64,000 nt of DNA from Oreochromis niloticus (taxonomy: Eukaryota; Chordata; Actinopteri; Cichliformes; Cichlidae): positions 2,024,307 to 2,088,306 of the forward strand of contig NC_031971.2 in assembly GCF_001858045.2 (NCBI RefSeq), read 5' to 3'. The notes below the pieces were generated by a model, which saw only the letters and a list, made by a program, of their open reading frames with translations, was not told where the DNA came from and did not search any database. The translations under genes were made by a program, and so were the position numbers. Below are positions 11,398 through 23,007 of the stretch, piece by piece. Numbering within the stretch: position 1 is the first letter of the stretch; every line of letters starts with the position of its first letter.

Positions 11398-13798
11398 AAA
11401 TGACTCGAAGGTTCCTCACAGCATTACTGGAGGCCAAGGTAATGCCATCCAGAGTAAGAATCTGCTTAGATACCATATTTCTAAGATTTTCAGGGCCGAG
11501 TACAATAACCTCAGTTTTATCTGAATTAAGAAGCAGAAAGTTAGCGGCCATCCAGGTCTTTATGTCTTTAAGACATTCCTGCAGTTTAACTAATTGGTCT
11601 GTGATACCTGGCTTCATGGATAGATAGAGCTGCGTGTCATCTGCATAGCATTGAAAATCTATGCTATGTCTTCTAATGATGCTGCCTAACGGAAGCATGT
11701 ATAATGTAAATAGAATTGGTCCTAGCACTGAACCCTGTGGAACACCATAATTGACCTTAGTGTGTGAAGAGGACTCTCCATTTACTTGAACAAATTGGAG
11801 TCTATTAGATAGATATGATACAAACCACTGCAGTGCAGTACCTGTAATACCTACAGCATGTTCTAATCGCTCTAATAGGATATTATGGTCAACAGTATCG
11901 AACGCAGCACTGAGGTCTAGCAGGACAAGCACAGAGATGAGTCCACTGTCAGAGGCCATAAGAAGATCATTTGTAACCTTCACTAAAGCTGTTTCTGTGC
12001 TGTGCTGAGCTCTGAAACCTGACTGAAACTCTTCAAATAAGCCATTCCTCTGCAGATGATCTGTTAGCTGTTTGAAAACTACTCTTTCAAGGATGTTTGA
12101 TATGAAAGGAAGGTTGGAGATTGGCCTATAATTAGCTAAGACAGCTGGGTCTAGAGATGGCTTTTTAAGTAAAGGTTTAACTACAGCAACCTTGAAGGCC
12201 TGTGGTACATAGCCGATTATTAGAGATAGGTTCATCATATTTAAGATTGAAGAATTAAGTAATGGCAGGACTTCTTTGAGCAGTTTTGTAGGAATGGGGT
12301 CTAAAAGACACGTTGATGGTTTGGAGGAATTAATTATTGAAGTTAACTCAGAAAGATCAATTGGAGAAAAAGAGTCTAATTGAATATCAATGGTACTAAA
12401 AGTAGCTGTAGATAATATTACATCTGTGGGATGATTATTGGTAATTTTTTCTCTAATGATAAAAATTTTATTTGTGAAGAAGTTCATGAAGTCATTACTA
12501 GTTAACGTTAAAGGGATTGTTGGCTCAGTAGAGCTCTGACTTTTTGTCAGCCTGGCTACAGTGCTGAAGAGAAACCTGGGGTTGTTCTTATTTTCTTCAA
12601 TCAGTGACGAATAGTAAGATGTTCTGGCTTTGCGGAGGGCTTTCTTATAAAGCAGCAAATTATTTCTCCAGGCTAAATGATGATCTTCTAAATTTGTGAC
12701 ACGCCATTTCCTCTCCAGCTTACGAGTTATCTGCTTTAGGCTACGTGTTTGAGAATTATACCACGGAGTCAGGTACTTCTGATTTGAGACCTTAGTTTTC
12801 ACAGGAGCTACAGTATCCAGAGTCGTACGTAGAGAGGAGGTAAAATTATTAACAAGATAATCAACCTCTGTTGGAGTAGCGTTCAGATAGCTGCTCTGCT
12901 CTATGTTGGTACAGGGCATTGAAGATGATAACAGTGGGTGGATTACATTCTTAAACTTAGTTACAGCACTTTCAGAAAGACATCTACTTTGATAAAGTCT
13001 ACTCTCCACTGCTGTGTAATCAATTATTGTAAATGTAAATGTTATCAGGAAATGATCAGACAGCAGAGGGTTTTCAGGAAACACTGTTAAATGTTCAGTT
13101 TCTATGCCATATGTTAAAACAAGATCTAGAGTGTGATTAAAGTGGTAGGTGGGTTCTTTTACATTTTGAGAGAAGCCAATTGAGTCTAATAACAGATTAA
13201 ATGCGATGTTGAGGCTGTCATTTTTAGCATCTACATGGATGTTAAAATCACCCACAATAATTATTTTATCTGAGCTGAGCACTAAATCAGATAAAAAGTC
13301 TGAGAAATCAGAGAGAAACTCTGTGTAAGGCCCAGGTGGACGATAGATGATAACAAGTAAGACTGGTTTCTGAGTTTTACAGCTGGGGTGGACGAGGCTA
13401 AGCATCAGGCTTTCAAATGAATTAAAAGTCTGTCTTGGTCTTTCGTTAATTAATAGACTGGTGTGAAAAATTGCTGCCACACCGCCCCCTCGGCCTGTGC
13501 TTCGAGATTTCTGGTAGTTAGAATGACTCGGGGGTGTTGATTCATTTAAACTAACATACTCATCCTGCTGCAACCAGGTTTCTGTAAGGCAGAGTAAATC
13601 GATTTGTTGATCAATTATTAAGTCATGTACTAACAGAGACTTGGAGGAGAGAGACCTAATATTTAATAATCCACATTTCACTGTTTTACTCTTTGGTTCA
13701 GATGTGGATACTGTATTGTTCTTTCTTTGTGATTTTTTATGTTTAAGTTGTTTATTGCTGGTTTTTGGTTTGTTTTTTGTCTTTTTGGGAGCTGACAC
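11366..13798 (-). pseudogene. L2 ORF2: endonuclease and reverse transcriptase
   Basis: An 810-residue frame starts MSAPKKTKNKPKTSNKQ. The first third is an apurinic-type endonuclease with LLNIRSLSSK, TETWL, IIYRPPGPY, VGDFNIH and LLSDHFLITF (the SDH motif). The central and later parts are reverse transcriptase, with NYRPISNLPF, FRAQHSTETALVK, LLDLSAAFDTVDH, YGVPQGSVLGPILF and the catalytic FQCYADDTQLYL. The enzyme family nicks target DNA and copies its own RNA there. The frame stops early by frameshift at its 3' end, so it is counted as a pseudogene, though almost intact. Confidence 0.88.
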
Positions 13799-13900
13799 AG
13801 TCTCAATGGAGATGGGTTTTTGGGGGGGTAGCAGGAGGAGCGAAGCTGCAGAGAGGCGTGTAAGACTGCAACTCTGCTTCCTGGTCCCAACTCTGGATAG

Positions 13901-14437
13901 TCATATTTTGGGGGGTTTAATAAATTGGTCCATATTTCTAGAAATGAGAGCTGCTCCATCCAAAGTGGGATGGATGCTGTCTCTCCTAACAAGACCAGGT
14001 TTCCTCCAGAAGGTTTGCCAATTATCTATGAAGCCCACATCGTTTCTGGGACACCACTCAGACAGCCAGCAATTTAAGGAGAACATGCGGCTAAACATGT
14101 CACTCCTGGTCAGATTGGGGAGGGGACCAGAGAAAACTACAGAGTCCGACATTGTTTTGGCAAAGTTACACACCGATTCAATATTGATTTTAGTGACCTC
14201 CGATTGGCGTAACCGGGTGTCATTACTGCCGACGTGAATTATGATCTTACTGTATTTACGTTTACCCTTAGCCAGCATTTTTAAATTTCCTTCAATGTCG
14301 CCTGCTCTGGCCCCTGGAAGACAATTGACTATGGTTGCCGGTGTCTCTAGCTTCACATGTCTGAGAACAGAATCACCAATTACCAGAGTTTGACCCCCGG
14401 CGGGTGTGTCGCCGAGTGGGGAAAAACGGTTAGACAC
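13901..14437 (-). pseudogene. L2 ORF1: SGNH-type esterase domain
   Basis: The 178-residue frame contains LVIGDSVLRHVK (block I GDS), IIIHVGSNDTRLRQSEV (GxND block) and GLVRRDSIHPTLDG (DxxH block). These are the catalytic blocks of SGNH esterases. Such a domain is known in ORF1 proteins of several CR1/L2 LINEs, where it is thought to act with the RNA particle or with membranes. The N-terminal part of ORF1 is in a different frame just upstream (a small indel near 14437-14460) and is split from its start by the RTE insertion. Confidence 0.8.
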
Positions 14438-14626
14438 ATGAACATGGTGGTGTACACATGGTGGTGTACCTGGGGCTTCTGTTTAGGACTATGCTTCCTC
14501 CTCACCGTCACCCACCCGCCCTCTTTCCCCAGCTGCTTGGGGTCTGCCGGGGAACAGCTAGCGGCGCCTGCGCTATCTTCAGCTGCACCAGCTACAGGGG
14601 CCTGGCTAGCTACGGGTGAATGAAGG

Positions 14627-16629
14627 GTGCGAAGCCGAGTCTCTTCTTCTTCTTCTTCTTCTTCCTAGCGGTTTATATCCCGCGACGCAGGGTCCGCTAT
14701 CTTGCATGCCTTCCTCCACTTCTTCCTATCAAGGGCGTGTCAACCACGCTGTGTTGACACGGAGTCTGGCATCTGGTAGGGTTTCGCAGTCTGAGGTGAC
14801 AAGGGACTCGAGGTACTTGAATTGGGCAACTTTTGTCAGCGGCTCGCCGTCAATAGTGATGGCACTGTTGGTCTGGGGGCCACATTCAAGGTACTCAGTC
14901 TTCTTGATGTTCAGGCGCATGCCGTTTTTGGAGAGCCAGTCTTTCCATGCTTGTGTTTGGGTCTGCAGGGCTAGGCAGTTTTCTGTTTCTGATAGGCACA
15001 CATCATCTGCATACAGGAGGCTCCATGGATGTGGTGATTGCAGATCAGCCGTCGCGGAGTCCATACAGAGAGTGAACAGCAGGGGCGAGAGGGCCGAGCC
15101 CTGGCGGGCGCCAACGGTAATCGGGAAGGCTGGTGATGTTCCCGCTGAACATCGGACCTCGCTTGTGACATTACGGTAGAGCAGCTGAGTCCATTTCACA
15201 TAAGCTTCCGGGGCACCGTGAGTTCGTAATGATCGCCAAATAAGCTTGTGGGGGACCCTGTCGAATGCCTTTTCCAGATCCAGGAAGACCATGTGCACCG
15301 TCTTGTTCTTTTCCCGGTGCTTTTCCATCAGCAAACGGGCCGCGTGTATGGCATCGATAGTTCCACAGCCCTTAACAAAGCCGCATTGATTCGGGGTGAT
15401 TGTGACCAGTTGACGGATCCGATTTTCCAGGACACGTTCGAAGATCTTCATTGCATGGCAGAGTAGACGAATTGGTCGATAGTTGGTGCACTCTGTGACG
15501 TCTCCCTTGCCTTTCCAGATGGGCACTGTGATGCTCGATGTCCAAGCTTGGGGGGCTTTGTCTTCGACCGTGATATGGTTGAAGAGTGCCGCAAGGTATG
15601 TTGTACCGCGGTCGCCCATCATCTTCCAGATTTCAGCTGGGATGTCGTCTGGTCCTGTGGCTTTTCCGTTTTTCATTTTCTTCAACGTGTTTTGGACTTC
15701 GGCAGTGGTGATTGGTGTGACAGGCCCTGCGACTGGGTCCGCGGGCGGGATAGGTGGATGTGTAAATTCTTCTTTGCTGATTCCAGCGAAATAATCTGAC
15801 CAGCGCTGAAGGATGTCTCAGGGGTCTCGCAGAACCTGCCCGTCGGCTCCCTTGATTTGGACAACATGGTTCGTATCAAAGTCCTGCTTCGTGCAGTGGC
15901 GGGCTTTGGCAAGTCGGTAGATGTTATTGGCCCCCTCTGGGGTTTGAAGCTGGTCATAAAGATCTTGGTAGTGTCGTCTTTTCGCGAAGGCCATTGCCCT
16001 CTTTGCTGCCGATTTCAGCGAGCGGTATCGGGTGAGATCTTCATGCGCTCGCGATCGCCACCAAGTCTTATAGGCCAGCTTCTTTGCTTTTATTGCTTTT
16101 TGTACCTCCTCATTCCACCACCAGACCTGTTTCTCAATGTATTTTCTGCCTGGTTTTGTTGAACCAACAGTGTCCTCCGCAATGTTGTGAATGCGCTCCG
16201 CCGCTTCTGTCCACATCTTCTCAGCAGGTTTGGTCAGTGTTTAGTGCAAGTGAGAGGAGCATAGTTGTCAGTTTCTCCTTGTGCTCCTTCGCCTTCCACC
16301 ATTTGAATCGTTTTGGTCCTGTCCGGCATCTGGGCAGCTTTGGCTTGACAATCTTCGTATCCATGACGAGTAGACGGTGCTGGGGGGCCACGGATTCATA
16401 TGGAATTACTTTGGTGTCCGTGACCTGTTTGAGGTCTCGTCGCCGAACCATCCAATAGTCGATCTGAGTTGCATGTCCACCGCTGGTATAGGTGGCTAGG
16501 TGCGATGGCCGCTTCTTAAAGAATGTGTTGGTAACAGCCAGATTGTGTGCCGCCGCAAAATCGAGGATACGTATTCCATCGTCGTTCCTCACGCTGAGGC
16601 CTTGTCCCCCTTGTGCGAAGCCGAGTCTC
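14627..16629 (-). mobile_element. RTE-type LINE, 5'-truncated, with 17-bp target duplication
   Basis: The element (about 14644-16612) is flanked by GTGCGAAGCCGAGTCTC at 14627-14643 and 16613-16629, a perfect 17-bp target-site duplication. The 3' end is a (GAA)n tail. Minus-strand frames give the end of an apurinic endonuclease (TYTSGGHATQIDYWMVRRRD, 16688-16221). A linker frame follows (16216-15818), then reverse transcriptase (15685-14729) with KNGKATGPDDIPAEIWK, DLEKAFDRVPHKLIW, GARQGSALSPLLFTL and LLYADDVCLS. Frames are interrupted by few indels. It splits ORF1 of the L2 element, so it is younger than that insertion. Confidence 0.88.
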
Positions 16630-16770
16630 CAATTCAGTAATCCTGGCCTCCAGAGCTGCAGATATGCTACATTTGTTACAGGTATCATTATTGCTAAAGG
16701 AGGCCGAGGAGTAACTAAACATCTGACACAATGAGCAGGAAAGTGCAGGAGGGACAGGTGAAGTAGCCAT
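16630..16770 (-). pseudogene. L2 ORF1 N-terminal part, cut by the RTE insertion
   Basis: The frame starts MATSPVPPALSCSLCQMFSY and has a Cys-rich start (CSLC, CNKC) followed by a short heptad stretch ending ITELETRLRT at the insertion site. Reading across the target duplication to 14626 continues in frame with LHSPVASQAPVAG..., which shows directly that the RTE element landed in this open frame. The Cys-rich and coiled-coil N-terminus is typical of L2 ORF1 proteins and probably serves self-association and nucleic acid binding. Confidence 0.7.
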
Positions 16771-17089
16771 GGTGCTAACGAGTCGGCTACGAGCTAAGCT
16801 AAGCTAGCGAAACAGTAAAGAGACAGTGAGTGAATACTTTGGCTATAAATTAGGTAGTGAGTACACAGAAAGGGTGATTCAGATGAAGCACGTTAAGATT
16901 ATACTATGAAAAAGGGATGTATCAAAAGATTTAAATTAAATTGCTAAGCAGAAAAGCTACTCAGAAACACCACTGTGTTTGAGCAGGAACAGGAAGTGAT
17001 ACTCTACCACAAAGCGAGCGAACACCAAGTGACAGCGCCACCAAGAGCATGACACCATGAAATACACATGGCCGCAATTGAATTGAATT

Positions 17090-18905
17090 GCCTCTGATCA
17101 CAAAACTGTTTTGCTAATTCCAGCATACAAGCCACTGGTCAAAGTCACCAAACCAGTTTATAAGCAGGTACGTATGTGGCCTCAGAGGCAATGGAAGACT
17201 GTTTTTCCACCACAGACTGGGAGGTCTTTAAACAGGCCGCCACACATGACAACACCACAGACCTGCAGGAATATACAGGAACTGTCATTTCCTATATCTC
17301 AGAGTGCAGAGACTAGGACTATCACTATCCAGGCCAATCAGAAACCATGCCTCACAGGTGAGGTCTACAGGCTTCTGAGGGAGAGAAATGCAGTCTTCAG
17401 AGTTGGGGATGAGGTGAGCCTAAGAACAGCAAGGGCAAACCTGTCACCTGGCACCAGAGAAGCGAAAAGGCAATACTCCAGAAGGATTTTGCAAAGCTGG
17501 ACGAGCAGTGAGGGACTGTGCTGCAGAACTCACAGATGTCTTCACAGACATCTTTAATACATCACTGAGCCAGGCTGTCGTTCCCACATGCCTCAAAGCC
17601 TCCACCATCATTCCTGTACCAAAGAAGTCTCCTCTCTCCTGCTTTAAGAATTACCATCTGGTCGCACTCACCCTCAAGTGCTTTGAACAGTTAGTCATGC
17701 ATCCATTTAAAACATCTCTTCCCCCCAACCTGGATCCATTTCAGTTCACATACTGGTCAAACTGCTTGACCGATGATGCAATCTCAACTGCCCATTACTC
17801 AGCCCTCACACATCTGGACACTAGAGACTCATACGTCAGAATGCTGCTCATAGACTTCAGTTCAGCATTCTAAACGATCATTCCCCAGCAACTCATTCAC
17901 AAACTGGATCTGCTGGGGATCAGCACCTTGCTGTGTAACTGGCTGCTGGATTTCCTGACAGGAAGACAGTAGACAGTATGGTCAGCTGCAACACCTCCAA
18001 CACAAGAACACTGAATACAGGGGCTCCCCAATGATGTGTGTTGAGCCTCCTTCTCTTCAGTCTGCTGACCCACGACAGCACACCATCACACAGCTCCAGC
18101 GTCTTCATCAAATTTGCAGATGACACAACTGTGGTAGGTCACATCAGCAACAACGATGAGACCTACTACAGGAGTGAAGTTAACCATCTGGCTGAGTGAC
18201 AATATGCCCTGAATGTGGAGAAGACTAAGGAGATCATCACACCCTGCACACCCCACTAACCATCAATGGTGCTGCTGTGGAGAGGGTAAGCAGCACCAAG
18301 TTCCTGGGTGTGCACATCTCAGAAGATCTCTCTTGGTCAAAAAACACAGCATCACTGGTCAGTAAAGTCCAACAGCGACTCTACGTCCTCCACAAACTGA
18401 GGAGAGCAAGAGCTGCATCACTGTGTGGTATGGCTCCTGCACTGCAAAGTTACAACGAGTAGTGAGAGCAGCGGAGAGGATCGTGGGCACTTCTCTTCTC
18501 TCCCTCCAGGACATCTACTGCACCCGCCTCACCTGAAAGCCCTCTGCATTAGGTGACTCCACTCATTCATCCAACAGCTTCTTCAGTTTGCTGCCATCGT
18601 AAAAGAGACTGAAGAGCCTCTGGGGCAGAACCAGCAGACTGAGAGACAGCTTCGTCCATCAGGCTGTCAGCATGCTGAATTCACTCCTTGCTCTGTCCCT
18701 CGCAACTCTCACACACATGAACTCCAGACCTGCATTCACCTCTTCCCTCTGAACCCCCCATCCCCCAGACCTCCACCAATGCCTTTTCACTGACTGCCCC
18801 ACCCCCACTTGCACATGAACTCTTGCCCATAAGCACTCTGATTGTGTTGGACACTGTTGTTTATGTAACATTGTATTGTGTTGTACATAAGACTTTTATT
18901 TTATT
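17090..18905 (+). mobile_element. Rex1-like LINE, 3' half, degraded
   Basis: Plus-strand frames give VKVWP-like QVRMWPQRQWK, QKPCLTGEVYRLLRERNAVF, STIIPVPKKSPLSCFKNYHL, YVRMLLIDFSSAF, a degraded palm motif FADDTTVVGHI near 18113-18142, and SSTKFLGVHISEDLSW. These are successive segments of a Rex1/CR1-group reverse transcriptase. It continues the element begun at 9860. About 450 bp that should lie between the two halves (rest of the endonuclease) are absent, so the host copy also suffered a deletion around the L2 insertion. Confidence 0.65.
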
Positions 18906-20036
18906 TTATCAGGACACGTCACAGTACAGAAACAGCTTTAGTGAAGAATACAAATGATCTTCTTATGGCCTCTGACAGTGGACTCTAGACCTCAGTGCAG
19001 TGTTTGATAATGTTTTCTTACAATCTTTAGAGAATGTTGTAGGTATTAGAGGTACTGCACTGCAATGGTTTAAATGAAATCTATCGAATACACTTCAATT
19101 TGCTCATGTAAATGAAGAGTTAATTATGGAGTTCCACAGGGTTCCATGCTAGGACCAATTGTGTTTACACAATGCGTTTCCATTTGGCAGAATCATTAGA
19201 AGGCATAGAAAACATTTTCACTGCCTTGCAGAGGACACAATTTTTTCTATCCATAAAACCAGATAACACACACCAATAAGTTAAACTACAGGAATGAGTA
19301 GATAGGCTATTGTACTTGGCCCTTAAAAGGGGGCCAAGTATAATGGTATCTGAACAGATGCTTACTTTGGATAACATTACCTTGGCCCATTGTAACAATG
19401 TAAGGGAATCATGGACATGTCCTTCAATGTCCATATTAACAAATATGTAGCACTGCTTTGTCCCATTTGCACAATATCTCTAAAATTCAAAACATCCTGT
19501 AAGAGTGCTGAAAAACCAGTTCATACATTTATTATTCCTAGGTTGGACTACTCTAATTCATTATTATCAGGATGTCCTACAAACCCCCTTAAAACCCTTC
19601 AGTTAATCCAAAATGCTGCAGCAAGAGTACTGACAGGGACTAGAAAGACAGAGCATATTTTCCCAATACTGCCTTCACTTCAGTGTCTATCTGTTAAATC
19701 CAGAATCAAATGTAAAATCATTCCTCTCACATGGAAGGTCTTGAATAATCAGGCCCTATCCTATCTTATAGACCTTACTGTACCGTATCACTCCAATAGA
19801 GCACTTTGCTCTCAGACTGTGGGCATACTGTGGTTCCTAGGATATTTAAAAGTAGAACGGGAGGCAGAGCCTTCAGCTTCCATGAGATTTCTTCCTGTTA
19901 AAAAGGGGTTTTTGCTTCCCAGTGTCACCATAGCTGTTGTTCATAGTCAGTCATCTGATTGTTGGGGTTTTCTCTGTTTTCTCTGTATTGTTTCTCTGTT
20001 GTGATTTAGTGCTATATAAATAAAACTGAATTGAAG
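18906..20036 (+). mobile_element. L2 LINE fragment with 3' end
   Basis: From about 18910 the plus strand matches L2 ORF2: the HSTETALVK region, then YGVPQGSMLGPIVFTQ, then a 197-residue frame at 19411-20004 with SFNVHINKY, RLDYSNSLLSGCP, LQLIQNAAARVLTGT and VLNNQALSYLIDLTVPYH. It ends in GCTATATAAATAAAACTGAA at about 20010-20036, the L2 tail. It is clearly older and more damaged than the copy at 10361-17075. Confidence 0.8.
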
Positions 20037-20310
20037 GGTTTAGGGTTAGGATGAACAGCTGCAGCACACTGCACAATTATTGCTACATATTGCCATTACC
20101 AGCACCAATAATTATTGCAAGCAATAAAAGAATGAATACTAAAAACTAGCCAAAATTCTAATTATATTCTTCATAACACAAATACGTTTTGACCTGTCAA
20201 AATTACATTTAGGATATGTTTGTAGTTTTTATTCTAGACTTTTAAATAATGACCCAATAAAAAGAACTCTTTTTTTTTTTTTGTTAAAAAATGAAGAGAT
20301 CAATACTTAC

Positions 20311-20451
20311 AGCAGTTAGTAACAGCAAAGCTGTTGGCCACCTCCAGGTTATCTATGTGTGGAGTTAGTCTGAAATCTGCCATCCCAAACTGAACCATGC
20401 CAACTCGGAATGCACTGTACTCCTGATCTGCACCCCTGGGAAATAAACCAC
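20311..20451 (-). CDS. gria2: gria2 exon 2, AMPA receptor amino-terminal domain
   Basis: This 141-bp exon encodes GLFPRGADQEYSAFRVGMVQ, FGMADFRLTPHIDNLEVA and NSFAVTNC. It is the first strand-helix unit of the AMPA receptor amino-terminal domain (human GluA2: GLFPRGADQEYSAFRVGMVQ). The acceptor AG is at 20453-20452 and the donor GT at 20310-20309. The first two bases complete the glycine codon begun in exon 1. The last residue before the split codon is Cys, giving NCFCSQ across the junction; human GluA2 has Ala there as far as I recall. Intron 2, to exon 3, is 12.2 kb and mostly mobile DNA. Confidence 0.95.
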
Positions 20452-22049
20452 CTGAGACAAACAGAGACAGAGAAGGTCGTGATCATAAAGAAAAACAAAA
20501 CTAAGTGGAGAAACAGGTTTTCTAGCTACAAAAATGTTGAGATAGTGACATTTTTACCACTTTCTGTCTTAAAAAAACCAACAAAGAAATTGCAATCCTT
20601 CATTAACAATTGCTAAAATGTTTGTTTTAGTTTCGTCAAAATGTTTTTATAATGTGATATGGGATCTCAGCAGTTTTTTATTTGTTTTATATTAGTTCAA
20701 ATGTTATGCATTTCTCTCCTAAACTTCATACCTACCTGACACCTCCTCATCACCTTTCTTCCATTTACCTACATGTCCACTGAAGTCTGCTCCAATCACC
20801 AGTCTTTTCCACATGGGGACACTTTCTACCACTTCAGCCAGCTTGTCTCTTGTCTGACAACCTGTGTGTTAAGCCAGGCCCTGGCCAATCCCATATGGAA
20901 ATCTTATTATTTATCAGCATGTTTGATTTGGTAAACATTTTACATTGGGAACCCTTCCTGACTCAGAACTCCCCGGTTGTCTGGTTTTAGGAACAGCAAT
21001 AGAAATACTAATCAGTAATTCTGAACTAGAGTCTGCCTGAGACAGAGATATCTATCTCAGGCAGACATTTTCTTTCTAAAAGACTCATATGTCCAAAACA
21101 TCGGTACATTCACCTCTCCACAGTTCACTCACATTTGTCCTGTTACAACTCAAAACAAAGACGCACAGTGTTGTTAATTAAACATAAACATTACCATTAG
21201 TAAGACTGTAACAGATGTGGAAGGTAGATTTATAACACATAGCTCTCTGTGGTATTTCACCTTTAGCAACGGTTTACCTTGCCTTCTTTGGTAACATTAC
21301 TTTCAGCACAAACTCACATGTCTGACATTGTTTTTTTCATTTCCACATACTGTATTACCACAACTGGTCTAAAAGCACACAAAAAACAACATCAGAGTGG
21401 GGAAAATGTGATTTTTTTACTATGATGTCTCTAACAGATCATTTTTATAACTTGAAATGCAAATATAAATCGGAAATTTCAGAAATGCTCTGAGGGCCTC
21501 TGGATGTCTGGAGCCTGGATCTCCTCCATACCTGCTTCATGCCCTGGAGGACGGGGCTGTGGCCCCCCACACCCTCTAGCAGATCATTACATGAAGGAAC
21601 CTTTTAAATACAAGCGCGCTCATGCTCACGGGTGTACACACGGGTGCTCACACACACAAACTACACCCTTTTTGGCTCCTACGTCAAAGCACACTGTGCG
21701 ATGTCGATCCTACGTGCTGCACAATAATATTTAACATTTAGTATTTACTGTTATATTCACATAGATCATCGCAATGATGTTGTTTATTATACTGCTCTCT
21801 TTTTTTTGCTTGTTTTCTCTTTTTTCTTTCTCAACAGGTGATCCAGGTGATTGATATATGTATTTTTTGTCTGTTTGTCAAGTCTGTCCCGTGTTTAGCA
21901 AGTGAAAATAAAATAAAATAAACAATAAAAGCAAAGCAAAGGTGAATCAAATAGACCATTACGGCAAGGCTGGGATGGTCCATTTGGTAAAGTAAATCTG
22001 TTGGGCATCTTTCTTTGCCTTTAGACAATAATTCTGATGGCAAAAGAAC
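20452..22049. other. gria2 intron 1, part without recognised features
   Basis: AT-rich non-coding sequence. A short GC-richer stretch at about 21500-21720 has no recognisable homology. No exon or RNA gene was seen. Confidence 0.35.
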
Positions 22050-22720
22050 CAAATGGGACAGGCAGAAAAAAATTTTTTTTCAGAAATGTCTGCACAGATG
22101 ATGAAAGATACAGCCAATGGATGAGCTGGGATGCATCATTAGTGATGTATCCTGGGTTCATTAGGATCTTGGATCTTAAAACATCATACACCCTCACCCA
22201 GGTGACCCAGCCGAGGTTGATCATGCCCTAGCTTGCGTCCCAGCAGCATTTGGCCATGGATCATCCCTCTCAATCCACAAGCACCTAGAAGCTTAGCAGT
22301 GTGTAGGCTCTGTGGAGAGACTGGCCAGTGACCCCTCTGCAGCCTACTTCCACAGGACATGCTCGCTAACCCTGTCTCCAACACGCTTCCAGAAGAGCCT
22401 GGCATTTGGCCAGCTTCCTTCCAAGTGCCTCCTCTATGCAGTCTCCAAGGAGCCATCAATTCTATCAGAGCTATCTGTCTTGAGGCCTCTGACATTATCA
22501 CAATATCTGGGCACAAAGATGTTTCTGCAATGTGTGCTGGAAACTTGAGTTGCTTCCTGAGATCCACCATTAGCTGCTGGATAGTAGGCCTGTAGAAGCT
22601 TTAGGTTGTTGCTTACTTGCTGTTATCACCGAGGAGATGCTCTCACCAGCTACCGTCAGCAGCTGGTCATGGTGCCAGCAGAGGTTTGAAGGACTCAGTA
22701 AGATATCACATACAGCTTGG
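22050..22720 (-). mobile_element. Relic of an ORF end resembling REL-endonuclease LINEs
   Basis: A minus-strand frame (22570-22184) has LRKQLKFPAHIAETSLCPDI followed by VIMSEASRQIALIELMAPW. This resembles the C-terminal region of R2/NeSL-type non-LTR elements, where PD...ELTVPW is part of a restriction-enzyme-like endonuclease. Further down, stop-broken sequence ends in GHLGEGV and a conserved untranslated tail. Only this end is present. The clade assignment is from memory and tentative. Confidence 0.4.
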
Positions 22721-22975
22721 ATGAGGAACTTTTATCACTACTTCTTAGCCGGTAGACTGCTGTTTTTCAAATTGGATCAAATCAAGCTCAGTAGACAACC
22801 CATGGTTGGACCTAGAACAAGCATTCTGCAGAAAATTAAAAATCTCTGATTTGCCTTTTATTAGCTCTAGAGTTAAGAATCATAACTGCCTTAAAAGTCT
22901 TTGCATAAACACTTCTCTGACATCCTGGTGGGAATTTCTAAAAATAACAAAGTCTTCCTTTACCTCATGTAAACT

Positions 22976-23007
22976 GACACCCATTTGGAACAATCCAAAT
23001 GGGTGTC
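22976..23007. repeat. Perfect 14-bp hairpin
   Basis: GACACCCATTTGGA (22976-22989) is followed after a 4-nt loop ACAA by its exact reverse complement (22994-23007). No transposon ends or flanking duplications were recognised around it. It lies in gria2 intron 1. Confidence 0.8.

Larger units (their letters stand above)
10361..17075 (-). mobile_element. L2-clade LINE, nearly full length, carrying an RTE insertion
   Basis: Minus-strand order is: 5' region near 17075, ORF1 (start 16770, broken by the RTE insert, resuming at 14626), ORF2 (13798 to about 10807), 3' untranslated region, and a 3' end of ATAAATAAAATTGAATTGAA at about 10361-10385. ORF2 has endonuclease and reverse transcriptase domains. 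Without the 2-kb insert the element is about 4.7 kb, close to full length for this clade. It lies in a Rex1-like LINE inside gria2 intron 2. Good frame preservation marks it as young. The 5' boundary is uncertain by about 50 bp. Confidence 0.8.

Noticed and set aside
13641..14237. 198-codon plus-strand frame
   Set aside because: Antisense shadow of the L2 ORF1 esterase region.
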